From Planctomycetaceae bacterium (GTDB lineage Bacteria; Planctomycetota; Planctomycetia; Planctomycetales; Planctomycetaceae), in the NCBI GenBank assembly GCA_003445035.1, contig DLVV01000144.1:1-20104 (forward strand): a stretch of 20,104 bases of DNA. The letters run 5' to 3'. How positions within the stretch are numbered: the stretch's first letter is position 1; each line of letters starts with the position of its first letter. Shown one piece after another: positions 1-8,409 of the stretch. Below the pieces are notes generated by a model. It saw only the letters and a list, made by a program, of their open reading frames with translations. It was not told the DNA's origin and did not search any database. The position numbers and the translations under genes are program-made.

Positions 1-687
1 TCTCAGCCATTCCACGACGGTCTCACGAACCTGCGAGCGATCGCTTCCGGCCAGCGTCGGGCTGAAGTCCTTTTCGATCGGCATCGGACCGCCCTCGCCC
101 CAGGCCTCCAACAGGGCCCGCGTTGTGAAACCGTACTCCGCCTCCAACCACTCGGTTTCACCCGGCATTGGCAAATGATACTTGACCGATGGAACCACCA
201 ATGTCGATGAGCCACGCGACTGGGCCCTGGCCTCCACGACCAGGTCAAGATACTCCTGAAAAGTCCCCCACCAGCCCCGCCCCTTCCAACTGACCGACCA
301 TCCGTCCTCGCCCCTACGTGACGTGATCGGATCGAGTCGCATGCGGGCCTCGGGAATGGCCCAATCCGACATCGACTGCCTGCCATCCTCCGATTCGGCA
401 ATTACCGTCTTGAGAACGACGTAGCCCAATCCGGCAGCCACGTCGTCGGCCACCTGCTGCGACGTCATCGACAGTTGCCCCGAGGCCTTGCCCCATGGAT
501 TCCCAATCCGGATCCCCGCGTACTCGGTCGAGAGGTCGATGTCGAATTCACTGGCGACCCAGTCGTGATAATCGACCGGAGATCCCCGCGAGGCCAGTTG
601 GCGGTAGGCTGTCGCCAACCGGTGTCGGAACCCCGGATCGACGTCGGCCGGTCCCTTCAGCCATCTTGCGTCCGTGACACCGTCCAT
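1..687 (-). CDS. Dihydroorotate dehydrogenase-like protein, 3' part cut off by the window edge
   Basis: An open frame of 229 codons begins at the ATG at 687 and reads leftward without a stop to base 1, so the 5' end is present and the C-terminus is missing. A GAGGTGAG stretch lies immediately upstream, and no in-frame start lies just above it. Residues about 60-95 contain IGNPWGKASGQLS followed by GLGYVVLKT. This resembles the N-terminal FMN-barrel signature of class 1 dihydroorotate and dihydropyrimidine dehydrogenases (a NP..ASG element, then G.G..V.KT). The FMN-binding C-terminal half is outside the window, so the substrate cannot be stated. A long N-terminal stretch of about 55 residues before the barrel is unusual for pyrD, and a DHOD-like protein with another role is possible. 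It is divergent from the sugar isomerase-like gene at 776. Confidence 0.6.
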   Translation of the reverse strand, partial: MDGVTDARWLKGPADVDPGFRHRLATAYRQLASRGSPVDYHDWVASEFDIDLSTEYAGIRIGNPWGKASGQLSMTSQQVADDVAAGLGYVVLKTVIAESEDGRQSMSDWAIPEARMRLDPITSRRGEDGWSVSWKGRGWWGTFQEYLDLVVEARAQSRGSSTLVVPSVKYHLPMPGETEWLEAEYGFTTRALLEAWGEGGPMPIEKDFSPTLAGSDRSQVRETVVEWLR

Positions 688-719
688 CTCACCTCGCCTC
701 GCCGTCGGGCCCCCTCCAT

Positions 720-748
720 TCTATAGTCAGTCGCAGCCACCGCACCAA
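720..748 (-). promoter_or_regulatory. Weak candidate promoter for the DHOD-like gene
   Basis: On the minus strand a TTGGTG box (743-748) is followed after 17 nt by TATAGA (720-725), about 33 nt before the ATG at 687. The -10 box overlaps a palindromic CTATAG, so the same bases might serve either direction. The -35 match is poor. Confidence 0.2.
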
Positions 749-775
749 CTCCACGGTCCCAACCGCCGGCCCGCG

Positions 776-1675
776 ATGCTTCGCACGTGCTTCTCGACTA
801 TCGGCTGCCCGGACTGGTCATTCTCGGAGATGATCCGCCACGGGACGGACTCCGGGTTTGACGGTGTCGAAATCCGCCTGGTTGAGCGGGAAACCGACCT
901 TTTGTCCGTCCCCGATTTCACCTCGGCCGCCTTGCCCCAAAGGCGTCGCGAACTTGATGATGCGGGCTTTCTTGTCAGCGGACTCGCCTCCTCGGTCGCA
1001 TTCGACTCGCCTGATCCCACCGAACGGGAACGCCAGGTGGTTGTCGGGCGTGCGTACCTGGACCTGGCTGCCGAACTCAACGCGGGTTTTGTTCGTGTCT
1101 TTGGTGACGTCGTCCGTGAAGAGACCGGACGAGAAGCAACGGCCCACCAGGTTGCCGAGGGTCTCAACCGACTGGGTGATTACGCATCCACCCTGCAACT
1201 GCAGGTCATTATCGAAACCCACGGAGACTATTCCCAATCGGATCTGGTCGCCGAGACGATGGACCTGGTCCCGTCTCCCTCGGTCGGTGTCCTTTGGGAC
1301 ACACACCATCCGTGGCGGTTTCACGACGAACCGCTCGAACTGACCTACACCCGTTTGGCCGATCGAGTGATCCACACTCATTGGAAAGATTCCGTCTCCA
1401 GGGCCGCTGTTCACCAGGAGACCGCGTCAACGGGCGCGTCCGAGCAGGCCCACGCGCTGATGAGCGGACATCGTCACGCCGATTACGTGCTTTTTGGAGG
1501 TGGCGAATTCCCGATTCTCGACTGCCTGGCACTGCTCAACGACGGTGGATACGACGGCTGGTACAGCTACGAGTGGGAGAAGATGTGGCACCCGGAAATC
1601 GAATCTCCCGAATTGGCGTTTCCGATGTTTCCGGGCAAGCTCCGCCGCCTCCACGCGACTCTCGGTTCCAGCTGA
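776..1675 (+). CDS. Sugar phosphate isomerase/epimerase family TIM-barrel protein
   Basis: This 299-residue protein belongs by its motifs to the xylose isomerase-like TIM-barrel / AP endonuclease 2 superfamily, whose members isomerise or epimerise sugars with a divalent metal. A probable metal-ligand set is visible in the right order: Glu147 in IIETHGD, Asp175 in LWDTHHPW, His202 in HTHWKD and Glu266 in YEWEK. The N-terminus, LRTCFSTIGCPDWSF, is typical of the first beta strand of these proteins. I chose the ATG at 776 because the frame upstream, from a GTG at 674, overlaps the start of the divergent gene and adds a proline-rich stretch unlike the family. No strong Shine-Dalgarno is present. 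There is no signal peptide, so it should be cytoplasmic. The substrate cannot be read from sequence. Confidence 0.85.
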   Translation: MLRTCFSTIGCPDWSFSEMIRHGTDSGFDGVEIRLVERETDLLSVPDFTSAALPQRRRELDDAGFLVSGLASSVAFDSPDPTERERQVVVGRAYLDLAAELNAGFVRVFGDVVREETGREATAHQVAEGLNRLGDYASTLQLQVIIETHGDYSQSDLVAETMDLVPSPSVGVLWDTHHPWRFHDEPLELTYTRLADRVIHTHWKDSVSRAAVHQETASTGASEQAHALMSGHRHADYVLFGGGEFPILDCLALLNDGGYDGWYSYEWEKMWHPEIESPELAFPMFPGKLRRLHATLGSS

Positions 1676-1871
1676 GTTCTCCGTCGTCGAGTCCGACCGA
1701 CCGCCATCGTCGCTACGATCGGCAGCCACTTTTCCGGATGCACCAACCGTAGCGGATGCGCCGCGCAGGTTGTTTTCCGGCAATTTGCTCATGTCTTGAA
1801 CGTGGCCTACTTTCCCTTTGTCGACCGCAATTTGGCGGACGACACCAACGGGTGGTGGGAGACACGTCATC

Positions 1872-3521
1872 ATGAGACCCGCAGCGGCCCCCAGGGCCCC
1901 TCGATTCAACCGCCTGCTGACCGCCATCCTCTGGCTGGTCACATTCGCGCTGTTCACCACGACACCGGTAGCAGCCCAGTCTCCGTCCACTCAGCAATCG
2001 GCAATAACGACCGGACGGCAACTGGAGGTCAATAGACACTGGGCCAAGGCCCTGTCGCACTACCAGACGGCCTCGGAACAGTGGCCCGACATCCAGGAAA
2101 TCCAGCACGGATTGCGCCGCTCTCGGATCCAATGCGGAATCCAGCACCGATACGCAGATCGAAGTTTCCGACAGCAGTTGCTGACGATCCCCGAACGTCA
2201 GGCCATGTCGCTGTTCGACGACTTGATCGCTCGCGTACAAACCAGTTTCGTCGAAAACGTCTCATTGACCTCCTTTGTCGCCCATGGAACCGAGAGTCTC
2301 TATCTCTCGTTGGCCAACCAGAAGTTCCTGGATCGACACCTCCCTGCAGGATCCACACCGAAGTCCGCCCGCGTCCTGGAGTTGCGGCGCACGCTCTTCA
2401 AGAGTTACTGGAATCGCCCAATCAGGAGTTCGGCCGAGGCACACCGTGTGGTCAATGAGGTCTGCAGGATTTCTCATCGGACACTCGCCCTCCCCGCGTC
2501 CAGTGTTGCCCTCGAGTACGTTTTTGGTGGCTGCAACGCACTGGACGACTACAGCGCCTGTTTGACACCCGACCGTTACGCCGATCTGAATGCCAATATC
2601 GACGGACAGTTCGTCGGCCTCGGCGTCGAAATCAAGGCCAAGCCTGGCAACGGATTGCTTTTGATGGACGTACTGCCTGCCAGCCCCGCAGAATCCGCTG
2701 GTTTGCGGGCCGGAGATCACGTCGTACGGATCGACGGAACCGACTGCCGTGACATGACCACCAACGAGGCCGCCAGCCTGCTCAAGGGGCCCGTCGGAAG
2801 CCGCGTCCAGTTGGGTTTCCTTCGTGCCAGTCTTTCCGGGGAACAGCGACTGCAAGTCATCCGCCGCCCGGTCATCGTGAAAAGCATTCCGTTGGCAACG
2901 ATGATCGACACCAAGCAGCACATCGGTTACATCCAGATGACCGGTTTTCAACGCAGCACCGCCAACGAACTCGACACCGCCCTGACCACTCTCCAGCAAC
3001 AGGGCGCCCGCGCCGTCATCTGGGATCTCCGTCACAACCCGGGTGGGCTGCTGGACGCGGCCACTGATGTGCTCGATCGCTTCATCGCAAACGGTGTCCT
3101 GGTCTCAACCCGTGGTCGGAGCTTCGATCAGAATCGCGTCTACCGCGCGCACCGCCGCGGGACCAACAGCCTGAAACTCGTGGTGCTGACTGACGGCGAG
3201 AGTGCCAGTGCCAGCGAAATTGTTGCGGGAGCGATTCGCGACCACCACCGTGGCCTCATCATCGGACGACGCACCTATGGGAAATGGAGCGTCCAGAGTA
3301 TCTTTCCGCTTGCGATATCTTCCGGTTTGCGACTGACGACCGCCAAGTTCTTCTCGCCTGCCGGTCACAACCTGTCTAAAGTCGGTGTTCGTCCCGATAT
3401 CGCCGTTGCGGCACCCAAGACCCAGGACGGAGTGTATCGTCGCCCGACACGCGAAAGCCTGTCCACCGATGCCGATGTCCGCAAAGCCCTGGAAGAACTG
3501 AGGGCTCGTCTGGCTGGCTGA
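1872..3521 (+). CDS. S41 family C-terminal processing peptidase with PDZ domain, exported
   Basis: This 549-residue protein is a CtpA/Tsp-type serine protease. A basic start followed by a hydrophobic stretch ending in PVAAQS (residues 11-36) is a signal peptide, so it acts outside the inner membrane. About 200 residues of helical N-terminal region precede a PDZ domain (about 244-330, including FVGLGVEIKA and SPAESAGLRAGDHVVRIDG). The tail-specific protease core follows, with DLRHNPGGLLD as the oxyanion-side motif. By spacing to E. coli Tsp, the nucleophile is Ser446 (in SASE) and the general-base lysine is Lys471, 25 residues later as in Tsp. The usual GKG after the lysine region is GKW here. 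The ATG at 1872 is chosen because GGGAG lies about 10 nt upstream and the signal peptide follows directly. Its stop overlaps the next start (TGATG), indicating translational coupling to the propeller gene. Confidence 0.92.
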   Translation: MRPAAAPRAPRFNRLLTAILWLVTFALFTTTPVAAQSPSTQQSAITTGRQLEVNRHWAKALSHYQTASEQWPDIQEIQHGLRRSRIQCGIQHRYADRSFRQQLLTIPERQAMSLFDDLIARVQTSFVENVSLTSFVAHGTESLYLSLANQKFLDRHLPAGSTPKSARVLELRRTLFKSYWNRPIRSSAEAHRVVNEVCRISHRTLALPASSVALEYVFGGCNALDDYSACLTPDRYADLNANIDGQFVGLGVEIKAKPGNGLLLMDVLPASPAESAGLRAGDHVVRIDGTDCRDMTTNEAASLLKGPVGSRVQLGFLRASLSGEQRLQVIRRPVIVKSIPLATMIDTKQHIGYIQMTGFQRSTANELDTALTTLQQQGARAVIWDLRHNPGGLLDAATDVLDRFIANGVLVSTRGRSFDQNRVYRAHRRGTNSLKLVVLTDGESASASEIVAGAIRDHHRGLIIGRRTYGKWSVQSIFPLAISSGLRLTTAKFFSPAGHNLSKVGVRPDIAVAAPKTQDGVYRRPTRESLSTDADVRKALEELRARLAG

Positions 3522-4459
3522 TGAACACTCCTGCGACAGACTGGAGCCAGTCCGGACGGGGGCGGCGGCATCCGGTTACCGCCTGGACTTACTCGGCCGG
3601 TTCGAAACCCGCAACCCTGGACGTTGATCTCGAAAGCGGCGACGTCTCCATCGTCACCGCGGACGAGCACCTGCACCTCCTGGCCCCCGATGGTTCCCGT
3701 CGGTGCGAACCCCTGGCCAATTGCACCGGCCCGGCCATGGACTGGGCTGACACGGCTATCGGCGGTGTCGTTCAACTTGGCCCCCGTCGTGCAGGCTGGG
3801 TCGACCAACAAGGTGTGACCCATTGGGTTGTCGATTGCCACAACGACATCCTGGACGTCGCCACCTCCCCATTCGGCAACGCGATCGCCATCAGTTTCTC
3901 CGATCGCCAAAACGTCATCCTCGACAACAACCAGCAGCCGATCGGCGAATTCACCTCGATTCGTCCGCTGAAGTACCTTCGACTGGTTCCCCGGCGACCG
4001 GTCGTCGTCGGCTCGGCTGACACCGGTGTCCTCTCCAGCCACAGCATCACCGGTGACGACCGCTGGTCGCAACAGATCTGGACCAACGTTGGCGGCATGG
4101 ACATCAACGGAAACGGCCGCACGATCCTGCTGGCTGCCTACAATCATGGCATCCAGCGATTCAACAACCGTGGTCGATCGCAGGGGTTTTATGACATCGG
4201 TGGCACCGCACACATCACCTCGGTCAGTTACATCGGCACGATCATTGCCACGGCCACCATGGAAGAACGCTTTGTACTGATTGATCGAGACGGATCCATC
4301 CTCTGGCAGGCCACGCTTCCCGAACCGGTCACGGCGATGCGTTGTGGACCGTTCGGAGAGCATGTCGTTCTCGGATTCTCCTCCGGTCTGATCCAATGCC
4401 TGAGATGGGCACCGTGGTCAACCAACCGGCCTTCCTCACCGGAAGATTCCGAGGCCTGA
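3521..4459 (+). CDS. Beta-propeller (WD40/PQQ-like) repeat protein of unknown role
   Basis: This 312-residue protein is built of short strand-rich blocks repeating about every 40 residues, with endings such as VSIVTADEHLHLLAPDG, VLSSHSITGDDRWSQQ, ILLAAYNHGIQRFNNRG, RFVLIDRDGSILWQA and HVVLGFSSGLIQCLRW. That pattern is characteristic of WD40 or PQQ-type beta-propellers; 6-7 blades fit the length. No catalytic motif and no signal peptide are visible, so it is probably a cytoplasmic scaffold or binding protein. Its ATG overlaps the S41 peptidase stop by one base, so the two are likely translated together. The C-terminal 15 residues, after the last blade, are polar and Ser/Pro-rich. The particular propeller family cannot be assigned by eye. 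Confidence 0.75.
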   Translation: MNTPATDWSQSGRGRRHPVTAWTYSAGSKPATLDVDLESGDVSIVTADEHLHLLAPDGSRRCEPLANCTGPAMDWADTAIGGVVQLGPRRAGWVDQQGVTHWVVDCHNDILDVATSPFGNAIAISFSDRQNVILDNNQQPIGEFTSIRPLKYLRLVPRRPVVVGSADTGVLSSHSITGDDRWSQQIWTNVGGMDINGNGRTILLAAYNHGIQRFNNRGRSQGFYDIGGTAHITSVSYIGTIIATATMEERFVLIDRDGSILWQATLPEPVTAMRCGPFGEHVVLGFSSGLIQCLRWAPWSTNRPSSPEDSEA

Positions 4460-4477
4460 GGCCACGGAGGAGGCTTT

Positions 4478-4507
4478 TTGACCGTCCCGGTCCACCACGG
4501 CTATACT
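4478..4507 (+). promoter_or_regulatory. Candidate sigma70-type promoter of the Ser/Thr kinase gene
   Basis: TTGACC (4478-4483) and TATACT (4502-4507) are separated by 18 nt in the 107-nt gap between the propeller stop and the kinase ATG. Transcription would begin near 4514, leaving a leader of about 50 nt. It is the best -35/-10 pair I found in the window and supports the kinase as a separate transcription unit with its start at 4567. Confidence 0.5.
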
Positions 4508-4566
4508 CAGCATTCGTCCGAGACTCTCGCGCCCCACCTCAATCTCAGCCACCGGAATTGTGGGCG

Positions 4567-7500
4567 ATGTCCCCCGACCGCTCATCGACAACCGATTCGT
4601 CCGCCACGGGCCTCCCGCAGTCCTTCGGGCGTTTTCGCATTCATCGCCTGCTTGGCCAGGGCGGAATGGGAATGGTCTACCTGGCCGACGACCCCAAGAA
4701 AGATCGGCGGGTCGCGCTGAAGGTTCTCGCCAAGGACAAGGCCAACAACGAGACCTTGTTGAAACGATTCCGGTCCGAGGCTCTCGCAACTCGAGAACTT
4801 AAGCACGAGAACATCGTTGGTGTTTTTGAGGCCGGGTCAATCGACGGCCAATTTTATATCGCCCTCGAATACGTCGACGGCACCGACGTGGCCCGCCTGA
4901 TCCAATCGCGGGATCGCCTCCCCGTTCGCCGGTCACTGGACATCACTCGCCAGGTGGCACTTGCCCTCTCGGTTGCGCACCGGAGGAATATTGTCCACCG
5001 AGACATCAAGCCCTCCAACCTCCTGATACGCGCCGACGGCGTCGTCAAACTGACCGACATGGGTCTCGCACGCTCACTGGACGATCCTGGCGAAGCCAGC
5101 CTCACGCGTGCCGGCACCACGGTCGGAACAGTTGACTACATCTCCCCTGAACAGGCACGTGACAGCAAATCCGCCGATGTCCGCAGCGACATCTATTCGC
5201 TTGGATGCACCTGGTACCACATGCTCACCGGCCAGGCCCTGTTCCCCGACGGCAGTCTCACCCAAAAACTCCGCCAGCACGCCTCCACTCCTGCACCCGA
5301 CCCTCGCCGCATCGCTGACAACATCCCCGAGGGAGTTGTCGCGGTGCTACAACGGATGCTGGACAAATCGCCCGACCAACGCTTCCAGGACCCAGACGAC
5401 CTTCTTGCGGCTCTCACCGCAATCGCCTTGGACCGCCCCGAACTCTCGGCCGATGTCATCGCAGCCCTCGCGGACGACGACCCGGTGGCCGATGATCATC
5501 CTGACGCCCCCCCCGGCAGTAACGACTCAGTCGTCGCCCTTCCGCCTCGCCGCCAACGACGTCAAACATCCGAGACCATGCCGCCGGCAGGTTCCTCTAC
5601 GCCGCCTCGCCCATTCGCCAGTGATCCCCCAGCCGCGTCGACAGGCAACGTGCCCCCCCCATCCCCTCGGTCTCGCCGTGGCGCACGCCAGATCCCGGAA
5701 GACTCCGATGACCGCAACGCCGGCGGAGTGAAATGGAACACTTTTCGTCCGGTCGCGATCATGCTGTTGAGCGTCAGCTTCCTGGCACTGCTGGGCTACA
5801 TTTTTGTCAACCTCGGCCAATCCATTGATCTGTCGGGAACTGCCAACGGAGGAAAACCTTTCGATTCCGCCATTGGTGGCCGGGCGAAAGGACAGACTGG
5901 ATTCGGCTCCACCCCAACCGGCATCGTCTACGACACACTACCGTCACCGCCGCTGGCTGGAGACTCGGCCGTCCCGCCACCATATCTCCCTTCGCTGAGA
6001 CAGGGAGAAAAACGACACATTTTCGGCTGGGCAACAACACCTCGCCCCGACCCCACGCCGGTCCTGAGCGTATCCGGCCGACCTGACGGCCGCCTTGGCC
6101 AGTTCCACAGCCTCGATGCCGCCATCTCGGCCCTCACAGATGCAGGAGGCTGGATTCAGCTCAGGGGGCCTGGCCCGTTCTTTCTGACGTCCACCACACT
6201 GGTGGATTGCGGACACGTCAGAATCTCGACGCCCAACGACGCACGAGCAGTCGTCGTACTCCTTCCTGACGCCGAGTCCACATCTGCTGGACTTCAACTG
6301 CACAACACCCACCTCGAACTTGAACGTGTCGACCTGGCACTTTCGGAGTCCGGATTCCCAAGCCAAAAACGCCTGGTTCTCTTTTCGGTCGACTCTTCGG
6401 ATTTCCGGCTCGTCGACTGCTCGGTCACTCAACATCGCGATCGGGAAGGTGGCACCGTTGCGATTTCGATATCGGGTTCGGTTGACGGACGAGCCTGCAG
6501 AGTGGTTTTTGACACGGTCCTGTCGCGTGGCCTGAACACCACCACGCTCGAAATCGATTCACGGACGGCCGATGTTGCCGTGATCAACAGCCTGCTAATC
6601 AGCGACACGGCTTCGCCCCTCCGCATACTGACCCCCCAGACTTCGACACCCGGGACTGATGGCCGTCGAATCCGTCTCTTTTCCTGCACGCTGTGCAGCC
6701 AGGCCCCGCTCTTGACGTTCGACAGCGGCGCCATGAAGGACGACATCCCCTCGACTCAAATGACGCTGGTCAACACCCTGATGGCAAGCCCGACCGACGG
6801 TGAACGCGTCTTGCTGGACCTGGGCCACTGGCCGCAACGGACCGACACCAAATCAGGAAAGACTCGCTTTTCCGAACTCGATTGGGACCAACACGCATCG
6901 CTCGCCTTCGGAGTGCGTCGCTTCATTCGCCGCGCAACAGATTCCGGGCCTTCCGTGGACAGCTATTCCGCATGGCAGTCGTGCTGGTCCCGTCCCGGAG
7001 AAAACGCCGCGTTTGTTTCCACCCCATGGCGACCGTTGAAGGTGTCGGCCCACGCTGTCACGCCCGCCTACTTCGACACGCGCCGATTTGGGTCCGAACT
7101 GCAAATTGGGACCGATGGCAACGCACCCGGCTGCCAGGTCTTGGCCTTGCACCAGGCCCACTCCTCGATCCTGGCTCGTGCCACAGGCTTGGCCCATCGT
7201 CCCCGCTGGCCCCATCCTCGGCCGGCCCAACGCCCCGTCCTGTCCCTCAACCTGTCTGACCATCCCGACCTGGGCCGGTTCCTCGCCGACAACCCGCCAC
7301 CACCAAATGCTGTGATCATCGTCGAGGGCTCGGGCCGGACCGTCACCAGCCCGATCGTCGTCGGGACCGCCGGAATCAGGATCCTCTTCAAGGATTCCAG
7401 CAGGGATCAGCCCCTCGTTCTTGTTCCCGGATCGCCCGACGCTGTTGCGAACTCGGTCACAACGCCCAACAACTCCAGCCCCACCGCGTCAATGTTCAGC

Positions 7501-8409
7501 GTCAACGGAGGAACACTTGAGTTGGTGGGTGGCCGATTTCAACTACAGGAACCGGGCGGGCCCGCGTGGTTCCTGCGGGTCACGGACGGCCATTTCGTGA
7601 TCCGTGACTGTTCGCTGCTTGGACCGCGAGGCTCAGCCTCCACCCTCGGCGGCCTGATCGACGTCAACGGCTCCACGACAATAGGCAGCGGCCGCATCCT
7701 CGGCAGTTTTCTGGCCGGTGGCGGCTCCCTCATTCGCACACAATGCCAACACCGGTCATTGTTGGTAACAGACAGCCTGCTGTTCTCTACCGGAAAGGTT
7801 TTCGATCTCGACCTTTCGACATCCCGCCGGTCGTGCCTCGACATTCGCCGGTCCACTCTTTCCGGAGGGGAATCGGTTTTCAATTTACGGGCCACCGAAC
7901 CTGGCATATCCGATGCCAATCCGACCGACCGCCGGCCATTGGATCTGTTCATCGATGAAACGGTGTTTGCTGCCGGAATCTCCTCCACCCACGACGGCGA
8001 ACCCCAGGCGGCGATCATCTCGATCCGCAAACAGGTGCTGGATGCTGGGCTGCTCCGTTGGTGGGGAGCCCACAACGGCTTCACCCCCCTGCGACGACAA
8101 TATCTCGTCGACCCCGGCCGCCCGACGCCGAGCGAACGATGGGGAACGGCACGTCATTTCGCTTCGCTGTTCCCCTCGCCACACCGCATCCGCCCCCTAG
8201 ATGGCCCTCGTGCCATCCCCCTGGCGACACCGCTTCCGAAGGCCACTCAATTGCGTCCGACCCATTTTCGGATCGCTGCCACAAGCCTCGGGTTGAAGTG
8301 GGCGCCCGGCGGCCGGCCCATCGGGGCCGACCTCGACAAACTCGATGCACAACTCGGGACCGTGGGCCCACCTCCCAACTCCCAACCGGGTGAACGCCCG
8401 GACTTCTAG
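4567..8409 (+). CDS. Transmembrane Ser/Thr protein kinase with a duplicated beta-helix-like exterior domain
   Basis: The protein has 1280 residues. Residues 20-290 form a Hanks-type kinase: glycine loop GQGGMG (30-35), ATP lysine Lys52, catalytic loop HRDIKPSN with Asp146, DMG in place of DFG (Asp164) and a SPEQ activation-segment end. A Pro/Ser/Arg-rich linker (about 300-390) leads to one hydrophobic segment (about 395-416). The remaining 860 residues, presumably on the far side of the membrane, consist of short beta-strand blocks like a right-handed parallel beta-helix. They fall into two similar halves (about 496-888 and 889-1270). The ATG at 4567 is chosen because it is 20 residues before the kinase domain and lies downstream of a good promoter; longer starts would overlap the propeller gene. 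The gene shares its last four bases with the opposite histidine kinase gene. The likely role is sensing an envelope ligand and phosphorylating cytoplasmic targets; ligand and targets are unknown. Confidence 0.92.
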   Translation: MSPDRSSTTDSSATGLPQSFGRFRIHRLLGQGGMGMVYLADDPKKDRRVALKVLAKDKANNETLLKRFRSEALATRELKHENIVGVFEAGSIDGQFYIALEYVDGTDVARLIQSRDRLPVRRSLDITRQVALALSVAHRRNIVHRDIKPSNLLIRADGVVKLTDMGLARSLDDPGEASLTRAGTTVGTVDYISPEQARDSKSADVRSDIYSLGCTWYHMLTGQALFPDGSLTQKLRQHASTPAPDPRRIADNIPEGVVAVLQRMLDKSPDQRFQDPDDLLAALTAIALDRPELSADVIAALADDDPVADDHPDAPPGSNDSVVALPPRRQRRQTSETMPPAGSSTPPRPFASDPPAASTGNVPPPSPRSRRGARQIPEDSDDRNAGGVKWNTFRPVAIMLLSVSFLALLGYIFVNLGQSIDLSGTANGGKPFDSAIGGRAKGQTGFGSTPTGIVYDTLPSPPLAGDSAVPPPYLPSLRQGEKRHIFGWATTPRPDPTPVLSVSGRPDGRLGQFHSLDAAISALTDAGGWIQLRGPGPFFLTSTTLVDCGHVRISTPNDARAVVVLLPDAESTSAGLQLHNTHLELERVDLALSESGFPSQKRLVLFSVDSSDFRLVDCSVTQHRDREGGTVAISISGSVDGRACRVVFDTVLSRGLNTTTLEIDSRTADVAVINSLLISDTASPLRILTPQTSTPGTDGRRIRLFSCTLCSQAPLLTFDSGAMKDDIPSTQMTLVNTLMASPTDGERVLLDLGHWPQRTDTKSGKTRFSELDWDQHASLAFGVRRFIRRATDSGPSVDSYSAWQSCWSRPGENAAFVSTPWRPLKVSAHAVTPAYFDTRRFGSELQIGTDGNAPGCQVLALHQAHSSILARATGLAHRPRWPHPRPAQRPVLSLNLSDHPDLGRFLADNPPPPNAVIIVEGSGRTVTSPIVVGTAGIRILFKDSSRDQPLVLVPGSPDAVANSVTTPNNSSPTASMFSVNGGTLELVGGRFQLQEPGGPAWFLRVTDGHFVIRDCSLLGPRGSASTLGGLIDVNGSTTIGSGRILGSFLAGGGSLIRTQCQHRSLLVTDSLLFSTGKVFDLDLSTSRRSCLDIRRSTLSGGESVFNLRATEPGISDANPTDRRPLDLFIDETVFAAGISSTHDGEPQAAIISIRKQVLDAGLLRWWGAHNGFTPLRRQYLVDPGRPTPSERWGTARHFASLFPSPHRIRPLDGPRAIPLATPLPKATQLRPTHFRIAATSLGLKWAPGGRPIGADLDKLDAQLGTVGPPPNSQPGERPDF
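6052..8376 (+). repeat. Tandem duplication of about 390 codons in the kinase exterior domain
   Basis: The two halves (about 6052-7230 and 7231-8376) match at protein level in the same order. Pairs: PVLSVSGRPDGRLGQF with PVLSLNLSDHPDLGRF; LELERVDLAL with LELVGGRFQL; DFRLVDCSV with HFVIRDCSL; VINSLLISD with VTDSLLFST; MTLVNTLMAS with LFIDETVFAA; SELDWDQHASL with LLRWWGAHNGF. Each half ends in a G...IG-type segment. No DNA-level identity is obvious, so the duplication would be old. The alignment was made by eye. Confidence 0.5.

Noticed and set aside
1676..1871. Possible small gene or promoter in the 196-nt gap before the S41 gene
   Set aside because: Only very short frames occur. The pair TTGCTC and TACTTT at 17 nt is too poor a match to list as a promoter.
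2262..3035. Open frame of 257 codons on the minus strand
   Set aside because: It lies wholly inside the S41 peptidase, which has catalytic and PDZ motifs; there is no start signal or domain.
3365..4396. Long open frame (343 codons) on the minus strand
   Set aside because: It is antisense to the S41 end and the propeller gene, has no recognisable domain, and its amino-acid make-up is that of a mirror frame in GC-rich DNA.
4342..4566. Upstream extension of the Ser/Thr kinase from a TTG
   Set aside because: It overlaps the propeller gene, crosses the best candidate promoter in the window, and adds no kinase-family sequence.
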